Source of the DNA: an uncultured Bacilli bacterium
GTDB lineage: Bacteria; Bacillota_I; Bacilli_A; RF39; UBA660
Reading direction: 5' to 3'
Assembly (NCBI GenBank): GCA_910586195.1
Contig: CAJUHO010000001.1
Coordinates: forward strand, 1-37,226
DNA: 37,226 nt
Shown: positions 14,688-22,270 of the stretch, piece after piece
How the letters are laid out: the number at the start of each line of letters is the position of its first letter
How positions within the stretch are numbered: the first letter of the stretch is position 1
Translations under genes and position numbers: made by a program
The notes under the pieces: model-generated
Databases searched by the model: none
What the model saw: only the letters and a program-made list of their open reading frames with translations
Told to the model about the DNA's origin: nothing

Positions 14688-15574
14688 AAAAAGTAGGATT
14701 TGTAAGTTTAGTAGGACGTCCTAATGTGGGAAAATCTACTCTCTTAAATAATTTATTAGGCATAAAAATTGCCATTACTTCTGATAAAGCGGGAACTACT
14801 CGTAATGTTATCCAAGGAATTTATAATGATTCTGAAAGTCAAATTGTTTTTGTTGATACTCCAGGAATTCATAAACCAACCCATAAATTGGGGAATCTTT
14901 TAAATAAAAAAGCCTATCAAAATTCCCAAGGAGTGGATTTGATTTTGTTTTTAGTAGATGCCTCCCGCGGAATCGGAAAAGGAGATTTATTTATTTTAGA
15001 AAGATTGAAAAAAGAAAATACTCCTATCTTTTTGCTTTTGAATAAAATCGATCGAATGAATAAAGAACAATTATTAAAAATTATAATGAGCGCAAAAGAT
15101 TTATATGATTTTAAGGAAATTATTCCTATTTCAGCCTTAGCAAGTGATAATAAAGATGAGCTATTAAAATGTATTAAAAATGAATTAGAAGAGCAAGAGG
15201 AAATTTATGATGAAGATGAATTAACTAATGTTTCTACTAGGTTTATTATGGGAGAGATTGTAAGAGAAAAAGTTCTTCATTTAACAAAAGAAGAGATTCC
15301 TCATGCAGTCACTTGTTATGTGGAAGATTATGAGGAAGAAGAAAATTTAGTTAGAATCCAGGTACTAATTGTGGTAGATCGTGATAATCTAAAAAAAATC
15401 TTAATTGGGAAACAAGGTTCTATGCTAAAAGAAATAGGGACTCGTGCTCGTAGAGACATGGAGCATTTTTTAGGAAAAAAGGTATATTTATCTACTTATG
15501 TAAAAACATTAAAAAATTGGCGTGATCAGGAAAAATATTTCCAGGAATTAGGATTGAGAGAGGAAGATGAATAA
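14684..15574 (+). CDS. era: GTPase Era
   Basis: A 296-residue protein. G1 is GRPNVGKS at residues 11-18, followed by the TSDKAGTTRN switch, DTPG, and NKID. The C-terminal KH domain has ILIGKQGSMLKEIGTRARRDME and ends in KKVYLSTYVKTLKNWRD. Era binds the 3' end of 16S rRNA and is essential for 30S assembly. The frame continues upstream to a TTG at 14651, but the ATG at 14684 follows GAGAGGA, overlaps the cdd stop, and begins MKKVGFVSLVGRPNVGKS as in other Era proteins. Confidence 0.98.
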   Translation: MKKVGFVSLVGRPNVGKSTLLNNLLGIKIAITSDKAGTTRNVIQGIYNDSESQIVFVDTPGIHKPTHKLGNLLNKKAYQNSQGVDLILFLVDASRGIGKGDLFILERLKKENTPIFLLLNKIDRMNKEQLLKIIMSAKDLYDFKEIIPISALASDNKDELLKCIKNELEEQEEIYDEDELTNVSTRFIMGEIVREKVLHLTKEEIPHAVTCYVEDYEEEENLVRIQVLIVVDRDNLKKILIGKQGSMLKEIGTRARRDMEHFLGKKVYLSTYVKTLKNWRDQEKYFQELGLREEDE

Positions 15575-15615
15575 AACTATGTAAAAGTTATCACTATAAT
15601 AATAGAGGTGATACT

Positions 15616-15702
15616 ATGCAAAATGTTCTTTGGGATTTATTTAAAGAAACAGGTGATATCAAATATTATTTGATGTTATCTAATATGAAAAAAGAGAAGT
15701 GA
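15616..15702 (+). CDS. yqzL: YqzL-like small protein
   Basis: A 28-residue ORF with GAGGTGA before its ATG. Its centre, LWDLFKETGDIKYYLML, matches the YqzL pattern (W-x-x-F-x-x-T-G-x-I-x-x-Y-L). In Bacillus yqzL lies between era and recO, exactly as here. It is shorter than the ~47-residue Bacillus protein. Function unknown. Confidence 0.8.
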   Translation: MQNVLWDLFKETGDIKYYLMLSNMKKEK

Positions 15703-15706
15703 TAGG

Positions 15707-16450
15707 ATGAAAATAAAAAGTGTTTTAGGAATTGTAGTTAGTGAAACTAATTATAGTGAGTCTAGTAAAATATTAAATATATTGACAGAAGATATGGGAA
15801 GAATTGGCGTTATTTCGAAAGGATGTCGTAACATAAAAAGTAAGTTACGAGGAATTAGTAGAAAGCTTGTTTATGGTACTTTTCATATATATTATAAAGA
15901 AAATGGATTGTCCACTTTAATATCTGTTGATATTTTAAATTCTTTTCCTAAAATGTTGATGAATTTGTCCGCTATTAGTTATGCTTCTTATATCGTAGAA
16001 TTGGTTGATCAGGTAGTAAAGCAAAATGATGAAAATAGTTTGTTTACTTTATTAGTAGATGCTTTAGAAAAAATAGAAGAAGGCCTAGATCCTCTTGTTA
16101 TAACAAATATTGTAGAGTTAAAAGCATTAGAGTATCTAGGAGTAAGACCTAATATTGATTATTGTAGTATTTGTGGTAGTGATAAGGCTATTGTTACATT
16201 AAGTAGTGATATGGGTGGATATATTTGTAGCGAATGTTATCGTAATGAAATACTGGTTAGTGAGAAGACAATAAAACTTATCCGAATGTTTTATTATGTA
16301 GATATTAAGAAAATTACGAAACTAGAAGTAGGCGATTTGGCTAAAAAAGAGATTAATTCTTTTCTAGATCAATATTATTCTCAATATACAGGACTTTATT
16401 TAAAAAGTAAAAATTTTATTCAGACAGTAAATCAAGTGACAGCTCACTAA
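15707..16450 (+). CDS. recO: DNA repair protein RecO
   Basis: A 247-residue protein with an N-terminal OB fold beginning KSVLGIVVSETNYSESSKILNILTEDMGRIGVISKGCRN. A helical centre follows, and a zinc motif Cys153-x2-Cys156 and Cys174-x2-Cys177. RecO loads RecA on SSB-coated DNA together with RecR. The gene starts 4 nt after yqzL, and a terminator starts inside its last codons. Confidence 0.96.
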   Translation: MKIKSVLGIVVSETNYSESSKILNILTEDMGRIGVISKGCRNIKSKLRGISRKLVYGTFHIYYKENGLSTLISVDILNSFPKMLMNLSAISYASYIVELVDQVVKQNDENSLFTLLVDALEKIEEGLDPLVITNIVELKALEYLGVRPNIDYCSICGSDKAIVTLSSDMGGYICSECYRNEILVSEKTIKLIRMFYYVDIKKITKLEVGDLAKKEINSFLDQYYSQYTGLYLKSKNFIQTVNQVTAH

Positions 16451-16463
16451 GATTTACTTTTTT
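16426..16463 (+). terminator. Rho-independent terminator of the era-recO run
   Basis: Outer arms 16426-16433 and 16451-16458 (8 bp), inner GTGA/TCAC pair (16436-16439 with 16444-16447), then T6. It overlaps the recO stop. Confidence 0.8.
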
Positions 16464-16477
16464 ATATTATAATTTTA

Positions 16478-16506
16478 TTGGCATAATATTTATTTTATAG
16501 TATAAT
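16478..16506 (+). promoter_or_regulatory. Promoter for the 16528 gene
   Basis: TTGGCA at 16478-16483 and TATAAT at 16501-16506 with a 17-bp spacer, 21 bp before the ATG. Confidence 0.8.
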
Positions 16507-16527
16507 ACTCTCACTGGAGGTAGTACT

Positions 16528-17397
16528 ATGGGTAAAAGAAATATGCTGCAAAATGATAAATTACATGGTGTGGAAATTAAAAGAAAAGAAGTAGAGAAAA
16601 AGTATGAATATCGAGGGATAAGAACTTTAATTAAAAAAGGACATTATGATTTAGCGATTGTCGCTTGTGAGGAGTTTTTACAGAAGTATCCTGGGAATAG
16701 CTATGTTTTGAAAGATTATGCATCAATTGTTAGACAACAAGGTAGTCCAGAAGGAGCCTTAGAATTGCTTTCGAATTGTCAGAATGAAGGGATTCATAAT
16801 ATTCGTGAGCGTGCACTTTGTTACGCTTATATGGGAGAATACCAGCAGGCGTTAGAAACAATCTGTAATATACGTTGTTTTAATGACAAGGATAAGAGTA
16901 TTGTCACTTTTTGCAAAGCAAAACTTGGAAAATATAGTGAAGACGATTCTGCATGTTCTTGTTATGATATTAAGCAAGCAATTAGCTATGATGAAAAAGT
17001 AGCTATAGAGCATATAAAATCTTCGAATGAGGCAGCGAAAGAGGCAAATTATTATTGTTATAATGAAGAAATTGATATTGAACAGTTATATTATAATCTT
17101 CAGAAGATATTGCCAGAAGCTTCTCCTATTGTTAACGATTCTCTTATGACGAAATATTTGTTTCGTATGCAAGATGTAGGGTATTTAGAAGGAGAAAGGA
17201 CAAATGTTTTAGCAGTTACCACTTTTCCGAATTCGTTTGATATTATGACAATGATACCATCGTTTTCTTATCCAGATAGACTGGTAGTAAATAATTATGA
17301 TCAAATGCTTTTACAAAAGCGAGAGCAGAAACAAATAAAAGCTCTTGTTCGTGAAAGTCAAATTGATAAATTTAATCAACGATATAACCGAAAATAA
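16528..17397 (+). CDS. TPR-like protein with unidentified C-terminal domain
   Basis: A 289-residue soluble protein. Residues ~35-140 form helical pairs of tetratricopeptide type (KKGHYDLAIVACEEFLQKYPGN, then GSPEGALELLSNC, GEYQQALETICN), suggesting a protein-binding scaffold. Residues ~205-260 are a different, beta-rich segment (GYLEGERTNVLAVTTFPNSFDIMTMIPS) that I cannot name. The tail is basic. It has its own promoter and ends before the Gly T-box. No catalytic motif is visible. The TPR call is moderate and the C-terminal domain is unknown. Confidence 0.7.
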   Translation: MGKRNMLQNDKLHGVEIKRKEVEKKYEYRGIRTLIKKGHYDLAIVACEEFLQKYPGNSYVLKDYASIVRQQGSPEGALELLSNCQNEGIHNIRERALCYAYMGEYQQALETICNIRCFNDKDKSIVTFCKAKLGKYSEDDSACSCYDIKQAISYDEKVAIEHIKSSNEAAKEANYYCYNEEIDIEQLYYNLQKILPEASPIVNDSLMTKYLFRMQDVGYLEGERTNVLAVTTFPNSFDIMTMIPSFSYPDRLVVNNYDQMLLQKREQKQIKALVRESQIDKFNQRYNRK

Positions 17398-17426
17398 TTG
17401 ACCTTTTTAACAAATAAGGTTATACT
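17398..17426 (+). promoter_or_regulatory. Promoter of the Gly T-box operon
   Basis: TTGACC at 17398-17403 and TATACT at 17421-17426 with a 17-bp spacer. It starts directly after the stop of the TPR gene, which limits the leader to about 130 nt. Confidence 0.75.
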
Positions 17427-17432
17427 TTAGAT

Positions 17433-17560
17433 ATAAAAGTTGTGATGATGAGGGTTGGAATCCTCTAGCAGTATAAGAAAAGCTGATTCTTCTAGAATAA
17501 GTAAGGTGGAACCGCGGGTAGTTGCTCGTCCTTATACATTACTTAATCTAGAAGTTTTAT
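17433..17560 (+). promoter_or_regulatory. T-box leader, glycine type, very short
   Basis: The T-box core AAGGTGGAACCGCGG is at 17503-17517. Its TGGA tail-binding bulge pairs with a tRNA ending U-CCA, as tRNA-Gly does, and the operon contains glyS. A GGA triplet (Gly codon) sits in the loop of a short GAGG/CCTC hairpin (about 17450-17464) and is the best specifier candidate. The whole leader is only about 128 nt, so stem I must be strongly reduced. The terminator-like stem is 17489-17504 with 17539-17554, followed by TTTTAT, and it encloses the T-box. A small alternative hairpin (17486-17490 with 17494-17498) could occupy its 5' arm. Glycine shortage is expected to raise expression. Confidence 0.85.
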
Positions 17561-17574
17561 ATTGGAGGGAGAAA

Positions 17575-18114
17575 ATGAATGTATTTATTGCGTCGTCATC
17601 TAGCGATGCAGCACTGGAAAAATATGGTACTATGTGTAGCGAACTAATCGAAAAAGTAGCGAAATTAAATGATATCAATTTGGTTTTTGGTGTTTATAGT
17701 AAAGGATTAATGGGAAAATGTTATGACAGCTTTAAACAGGAACAAAAGAAAATAATTGGTATTGCAGTAAAGGAATACGAAGAAGAATTTGAAAAGATTC
17801 CATGCGATGAGAAAGTAATAGTAAAAAGTTCGATGGAACGCTTAGAAACTATTTATAATAAGAGTGATATTTTATTGTTTTTGCCTGGAGGAGTTGGAAC
17901 TTATAATGAACTTTTTGCCTGCCTAGAAGAGATGAAAACAAATTCAGAAAATAAAAAGTTAATACTTTATAATATAGACTTTTTCTTTAGTCCAATGCTT
18001 GAGGAGATGTATAAATTATATCAACAGGGATTTTTAGAGAGAAATTTGGCAGACTATATATTTATTAGTAATAATCAAGATGAAATTATTGATAAGATAA
18101 AGGAGAAGATATAA
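17575..18114 (+). CDS. LOG-family protein (nucleotide phosphoribohydrolase-like)
   Basis: A 179-residue Rossmann-fold protein with the LOG hallmark PGGVGTYNEL in the middle; a Ser-rich N-terminus (MNVFIASSSS) takes the place of the usual G/S-rich first loop. Members release the base from 5'-monophosphate nucleosides (known for cytokinin activation), but the bacterial substrate is often unknown. The frame runs back to 17455 through the T-box; the ATG at 17575 with GGAGGGAG upstream is the right start. It is separated from glyS by one base, so the two are coexpressed under T-box control, an unusual pairing that may simply be hitch-hiking. Confidence 0.85.
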   Translation: MNVFIASSSSDAALEKYGTMCSELIEKVAKLNDINLVFGVYSKGLMGKCYDSFKQEQKKIIGIAVKEYEEEFEKIPCDEKVIVKSSMERLETIYNKSDILLFLPGGVGTYNELFACLEEMKTNSENKKLILYNIDFFFSPMLEEMYKLYQQGFLERNLADYIFISNNQDEIIDKIKEKI

Positions 18115-18115
18115 G

Positions 18116-19501
18116 ATGGAAAAACTAACAATGGAAAAATTGGTTGCTTATTGTAAACAATATGGTTTTATTTTTCAAGGAAGTGAGATTTATGGAGGTC
18201 TTGCAAATACTTGGGATTATGGTCCTCTTGGAAAAGAGTTGAAGGAAAACATCAAAAAGGCATGGTGGAAGAAGTTTATTCAAGAGCAAAAAAATAGTTA
18301 CGGTTTAGATGCTGCTATTTTAATGAATCCAAGTGTTTGGATTGCCTCAGGTCATGTGGCAAGTTTTTCGGATCCCCTAATAGATTGTAAATATTGTAAG
18401 ACAAGGCATAGAGCAGATAAACTGATAGAAGAGTTTACAGGTGGAGAAGAAACAGGAGATGGTTGGAGTAATGAAAAATTAGAGACATTTATAAAGGAAA
18501 AACAGGTGGCTTGTCCTTCTTGTGGAAAAAATGATTTTACATCAATTCGTCAGTTTAATTTGTTATTTGAAACTTTTATGGGTGTGACACAGGACTCATC
18601 CAATAAGGTATATTTAAGGGGAGAAACGGCGCAAGGAATATTTGTGAATTTTAATAATGTACAAAGGAGTCAAAGAGCAAAACTTCCTTTTGGAATAGGA
18701 CAAATAGGAAAAGCATTTCGAAATGAAATTACACCAGGAAATTTTATCTTTAGAACACGAGAATTTGAACAAATGGAATATGAATTTTTTTGTAAACCAG
18801 GTACTGATTTGGAATGGTTTGATTATTATAAAACAAATTGTCTATCTTTTTTAAAGTCTTTAGGGTTAAAAGCTGAAAACTTAAGATATAGGGATCATGA
18901 AAAGGAAGAGTTGGTGTTTTATAGTAAGGCCACTACTGATATAGAATATAATTATCCTATGGGATGGGGTGAATTATGGGGAATCGCCGATCGTACAGAT
19001 TATGATTTAGGAGTACATCAGGAGCATTCAAAGGTGGATATGACTTATTTAGATCCAGAAACAAACGAAAAGTATTTGCCATATGTTATTGAACCCTCAG
19101 TTGGTGTGGATCGTCTTTTCCTAGCAGTTATTTCAGATGCTTATGAAGAAGAGACGTTAGAAAATGGTGAAACACGAGAGGTAATGCATTTACATCCGGG
19201 ACTTGCCCCATATAAAGTGGCAGTTCTTCCGCTTAATAAAAAATATCATAGCCAAAAGGCTACAGAAATATATCATGAGTTAAGTAAATACTTTATGATT
19301 AGTTATGATGATACTGGTTCTATTGGAAAAAGATATCGTCGGGCGGATGCTATTGGAACACCTTATGCCATCACGATTGATGATGATACCTTAAATCAGG
19401 AGACAGTGACATTGCGTAATCGTGATACGATGAAACAGATTACTTTAAAAATAGACGAGATAAAAGAGTATGTTGAGAATAATACTCAAATTGAAAGTTA
19501 A
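18116..19501 (+). CDS. glyS: Glycyl-tRNA synthetase (single-chain, dimeric type)
   Basis: A 461-residue class II enzyme of the alpha2 type found in Mollicutes, some Bacilli, archaea and eukaryotes, unlike the alpha2beta2 GlyQS of many bacteria. The motifs are YGGLANTWDYGPLG near the start, the insertion cysteines Cys91/Cys94 and Cys133/Cys136 (CKYC, CPSC), motif 2 around RNEITPGNFIFRTREFEQMEYEFF, and motif 3 EPSVGVDRLFLA. The C-terminal anticodon-binding domain starts near APYKVAVLPL. It charges tRNA-Gly. ATAAGATGG runs straight on from the LOG gene. Confidence 0.97.
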   Translation: MEKLTMEKLVAYCKQYGFIFQGSEIYGGLANTWDYGPLGKELKENIKKAWWKKFIQEQKNSYGLDAAILMNPSVWIASGHVASFSDPLIDCKYCKTRHRADKLIEEFTGGEETGDGWSNEKLETFIKEKQVACPSCGKNDFTSIRQFNLLFETFMGVTQDSSNKVYLRGETAQGIFVNFNNVQRSQRAKLPFGIGQIGKAFRNEITPGNFIFRTREFEQMEYEFFCKPGTDLEWFDYYKTNCLSFLKSLGLKAENLRYRDHEKEELVFYSKATTDIEYNYPMGWGELWGIADRTDYDLGVHQEHSKVDMTYLDPETNEKYLPYVIEPSVGVDRLFLAVISDAYEEETLENGETREVMHLHPGLAPYKVAVLPLNKKYHSQKATEIYHELSKYFMISYDDTGSIGKRYRRADAIGTPYAITIDDDTLNQETVTLRNRDTMKQITLKIDEIKEYVENNTQIES

Positions 19502-19517
19502 AATACAATAAAGTTTG

Positions 19518-19541
19518 AAAGATGCAAAAGTGCATCTTTTT
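19518..19541 (+). terminator. Rho-independent terminator of the glyS operon
   Basis: A 9-bp stem (19518-19526 with 19531-19539) with an AAAG loop and a short T run. A second T8 tract follows the inverted-repeat hairpin at 19576-19597. Confidence 0.75.
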
Positions 19542-19575
19542 ATAAAAATTGGGATTTTTGATAATATAAAAAATT

Positions 19576-19597
19576 CATAAAGCAAATTACTTTATGA
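19576..19597 (+). repeat. Inverted repeat, left copy (arm-core-arm site)
   Basis: Structure: 7-bp arm CATAAAG, 7-nt core CAAATTA, and inverted arm CTTTATG plus A. The 22 bases are the exact reverse complement of 19850-19871. With adjacent T8 this copy can also act as a terminator for the glyS side. Confidence 0.85.
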
Positions 19598-19613
19598 GTT
19601 TTTTTTGAAATAC

Positions 19614-19642
19614 TTATGATATTTATAGATTAAGTATATAAT
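19614..19642 (+). promoter_or_regulatory. Promoter inside the inverted-repeat-bounded segment
   Basis: TTATGA at 19614-19619 and TATAAT at 19637-19642 with a 17-bp spacer, pointing at the surface-protein gene at 19891. A strong Shine-Dalgarno AAGGAGGT (19701-19708) lies downstream with no real ORF, only ATT AAA TAG. Two TTAGTCA copies 12 bp apart (19787 and 19799) may be protein-binding sites. Apart from these, the stretch 19502-19890 holds no gene. Confidence 0.5.
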
Positions 19643-19849
19643 ATGAAAAAAATATAATCAAGTAATAAAAAGAAAAATATAGAAAAATAAAGAGAAAAGA
19701 AAGGAGGTAAAAAGATTAAATAGTCAAAAAATTGTCACAAGAAATAAGTAAAAACAAAATATGACAAAGTATGATTAAAAATAAAGTTAGTCATAAGGTT
19801 AGTCAAAGATAAAAGAAAGATTGATATAAAAGGAAAATGACCTTAAAAG

Positions 19850-19871
19850 TCATAAAGTAATTTGCTTTATG
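19850..19871 (-). repeat. Inverted repeat, right copy
   Basis: The exact reverse complement of 19576-19597. The 7-bp arms are the same and only the 7-nt core is flipped (TAATTTG), so the two sites are in opposite orientation. The site ends 19 bp before the ATG of the surface protein. Confidence 0.85.
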
Positions 19872-19890
19872 ATAAAAGAGAGGTTAGAGA

Positions 19891-21684
19891 ATGTTAGGAA
19901 GAATAAAGTATCAATGGAAGAGATTAAAGAATAGCAATTACATTATATTGGTAGGAATTATCAGTTTGTTTTTAATAGTAGGAGGCTTTTCTTATGCATT
20001 ATTTACAAGCAGTGCAGAAAGGAAGGGTTCTTTAAATATCGTAACAGGAGAAATAGCAGCAACAATAGAGAGTGAAAGTTTAGATAATAATCATAGTATG
20101 AACATAAAGAGCGGAGAGAGTAAAGAAATAACAATTAAGCTAAAAAATAGAAATGGACGGGATGCAAAGTTTAATTTTTGGTATGAAGTAGCAGAAGGAG
20201 TGAATGTCAGTTATGATAGTACAAAGGATGAACCCATGGGGGAAGAAGGAGAAATAATAAGGAATAATGGAGTAAAAACGTATCATTTGAAGATAGCAAA
20301 CAATACAGATAAAGATGAGGTAATCACCTTTGGAAGTAATGGAGGACTATATAATAAGAAGTTAATTTTTCCAAGTGGTAAGAAAATAGTAGAAGGAATC
20401 ATACCAGTAGTAGATACAGAAGCAAATATGATAAAAGTAGTATGGGATGAAGCTAGTAGTAGTTGGGAAAAGGCAAATAGTAATAATTGGTATGATTATG
20501 ATTTCGGAAAGTGGGCGAATGCTGTCACAGTGACAACTGCAAGTAGAAGTAAATATCAAAGTGCAGCAAGTGGAACAGCAATTCCTATGAATGATATTGA
20601 AACGATGTGGGTGTATATTCCAAGATACTCTTATACGATAGGAAGTGAAGATGGAGATGCCTATTATGGAAAGAAGGGAGTATATTTGAACAGTGCTCCA
20701 ACTCAAGAACTACCAGGGGAGATAGATGTAAAGTTTATAAAAAAGAGTGAGAAAGAACTTGGAAGTGCGCAATATAAAGTAGCAGAAAAGAGAAGTGGCT
20801 TTAGAACACCTGATGGTTTTACATTTGGAAGCGAGGAGTTATCTGGAATTTGGATAGGAAAATTTGAACCATCAGCCCCTACTATAGAGGAAAGTATATC
20901 TAACTTAGATATTATAATAAAACCGAATACTATAAGTTGGAGAGGAGTACAAATTATTAGTATTGCAGATATTGGAAGAAATATGACAAAGAGTGGAAAT
21001 CGTTATGGATTTAATAGTGAAATAGTAAATTCCCATGCGATGAAGAATAATGAGTGGGCATTATCGGCGTACTTAAGTCAAAGCAAATATGGAAAACTAG
21101 GAAATAGAAACTTTGATGGAGAAAGTAAAGAGATATACCAAAATAAATCAGATAAGTATATAACAGGCTGTAGTTATGGTGCTCCAAGTAATGGTGCTAC
21201 GGACTATGGATGTCAATATACATATGAAAAATCACTTGAAGGAACAGGCTCGTCAACAACAGGAACAATCTATGGGATTTATGATATGTCAGGAGGAGCC
21301 TGGGAATATATGATGGGAGATTATGCAGCAGCAGGAAAAAGATATTCAGGTTGGAATGCTACTTATAACTCGGGTTATACTGGACTATTACAAGACGGAA
21401 CGACATTTACAGGGAAGGATTTTCTGGAAGAGAAGTATTATGACTTTTATACAAGTAGTGATTTCCTAACAGCATGTAATAATAAACCCTGTATAACACA
21501 AACTATGGATGAGACAAAAAGTTGGTATGATGACTATATGGTAATGGTATCAGCACAAATTCCGTGGTTTATGCGAGGTGGTCATTATACTCATGGAATA
21601 GGGGCTGGAGTATTCTCTTTTAGTTGTTCTTATGGAAGTGGTAGTGGCAGTATTTCATTTCGGCCTGTGCTTACTGTACAGTGA
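19891..21684 (+). CDS. Membrane-anchored surface protein with FGE/C-type-lectin-like C-terminal domain
   Basis: A 597-residue protein. A basic N-terminus and one TM (about residues 17-38, ending FSYALFTSSAERKGSLNI) give a signal-anchor of the kind seen in TasA/camelysin and pilin-like exported proteins. A beta-sandwich follows (~45-160), then a WYDYDFGKWANAVTV block (~205-220). From IETMWVYIPRYSYTI (~235) to the end is a sulfatase-modifying-factor/FGE-like domain with GIYDMSGGAWEYMMGDYA and RGGHYTHG, closing SISFRPVLTV. The same C-terminal fold carries the variable region of diversity-generating retroelement (DGR) targets and other hypervariable lectin-fold receptors. The catalytic cysteines of true FGE are not evident, so binding rather than catalysis is likely. 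Expression may be switched by the upstream inverted repeats. Confidence 0.8.
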   Translation: MLGRIKYQWKRLKNSNYIILVGIISLFLIVGGFSYALFTSSAERKGSLNIVTGEIAATIESESLDNNHSMNIKSGESKEITIKLKNRNGRDAKFNFWYEVAEGVNVSYDSTKDEPMGEEGEIIRNNGVKTYHLKIANNTDKDEVITFGSNGGLYNKKLIFPSGKKIVEGIIPVVDTEANMIKVVWDEASSSWEKANSNNWYDYDFGKWANAVTVTTASRSKYQSAASGTAIPMNDIETMWVYIPRYSYTIGSEDGDAYYGKKGVYLNSAPTQELPGEIDVKFIKKSEKELGSAQYKVAEKRSGFRTPDGFTFGSEELSGIWIGKFEPSAPTIEESISNLDIIIKPNTISWRGVQIISIADIGRNMTKSGNRYGFNSEIVNSHAMKNNEWALSAYLSQSKYGKLGNRNFDGESKEIYQNKSDKYITGCSYGAPSNGATDYGCQYTYEKSLEGTGSSTTGTIYGIYDMSGGAWEYMMGDYAAAGKRYSGWNATYNSGYTGLLQDGTTFTGKDFLEEKYYDFYTSSDFLTACNNKPCITQTMDETKSWYDDYMVMVSAQIPWFMRGGHYTHGIGAGVFSFSCSYGSGSGSISFRPVLTVQ

Positions 21685-21710
21685 TTCTACATAAATTTAA
21701 TTAAAATAGT

Positions 21711-21739
21711 TTGACAAAATAAAACAATAGTGGTATAAT
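21711..21739 (+). promoter_or_regulatory. Promoter for the 21794 gene
   Basis: A perfect TTGACA at 21711-21716 and perfect TATAAT at 21734-21739 with a 17-bp spacer and an extended -10 TGG. The leader holds a small hairpin (GAAGA/TCTTC, about 21752-21769) and two ACAGGGG copies, the second acting as ribosome binding site. Confidence 0.85.
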
Positions 21740-21793
21740 ATGTTTACTTTTGAAGATACAGGGGTCTTCAATAGAACAGGGGGTTGAATATAA

Positions 21794-22210
21794 ATGGATG
21801 GTTTTATATTTGAATATTTAGATGAAAATGATTTTCGTAAAAAAGAAAGATCTGTAAGAAAGTATAATATGCTTGCTTATAAGAAATTAACTTTTAATTA
21901 TTATCCTGAATTACGTAAAGGAAACTTTCTTGGAGAAGAAGTTTCTAGAAATGAAAAGGATAAGACAATTTCCTATGAGTTAAAATTGCCAACAGATGAA
22001 TTGTTTGCCAAAGTTCATGGAGAAATACGCATTCATTATACTGTTTATACTAAAAAGAAAATTATTTTATTAACTAATATTACACCTGAAGGAATTTTAG
22101 ACGAAGGACATCGTGCAGAACTTTCTACTTATAAGGGTGTAATGATTTCAAAGAGTAACCCTGAGAAAGATATGTTTAAAATTAATTTATTGAACATGCT
22201 TCAAAAATAA
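21794..22210 (+). CDS. Conserved-looking hypothetical protein
   Basis: A 138-residue soluble protein, charged, with alternating beta-strand character in its middle (KTISYELKLPTDELFAKVHGEIRIHYTVYTKKKIILLTNITPEG). No signal peptide, TM or known motif. It has its own consensus promoter and terminator, which points to strong, independent expression, and lies just before the Phe T-box operon. Function unknown. Confidence 0.75.
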   Translation: MDGFIFEYLDENDFRKKERSVRKYNMLAYKKLTFNYYPELRKGNFLGEEVSRNEKDKTISYELKLPTDELFAKVHGEIRIHYTVYTKKKIILLTNITPEGILDEGHRAELSTYKGVMISKSNPEKDMFKINLLNMLQK

Positions 22211-22231
22211 AGAGAGATTGTCTCTTTTTTT
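22209..22231 (+). terminator. Rho-independent terminator
   Basis: A 7-bp stem (22209-22215 with 22221-22227), 5-nt loop, then T tract. It overlaps the stop codon of the 21794 gene. Confidence 0.8.
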
Positions 22232-22241
22232 GTAATATAAG

Positions 22242-22270
22242 TTTACAAAGCGAAAAAAATATGTTAGAGT
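22242..22270 (+). promoter_or_regulatory. Probable promoter of the pheST operon
   Basis: TTTACA at 22242-22247 and TAGAGT at 22265-22270 with a 17-bp spacer. The -10 is weak. Confidence 0.45.

Noticed and set aside
17455..17574. N-terminal extension of the LOG gene
   Set aside because: It would translate the T-box leader; the ATG at 17575 has a proper ribosome binding site.
19891..21684. A true formylglycine-generating enzyme
   Set aside because: Anchor and beta-sandwich domains precede the fold, and the catalytic cysteine pattern is not evident; the ending looks like a variable binding domain.
21752..21793. A preQ1-type riboswitch in the 21794 leader
   Set aside because: Only a short GAAGA/TCTTC hairpin is present and the conserved preQ1 loop bases are missing.
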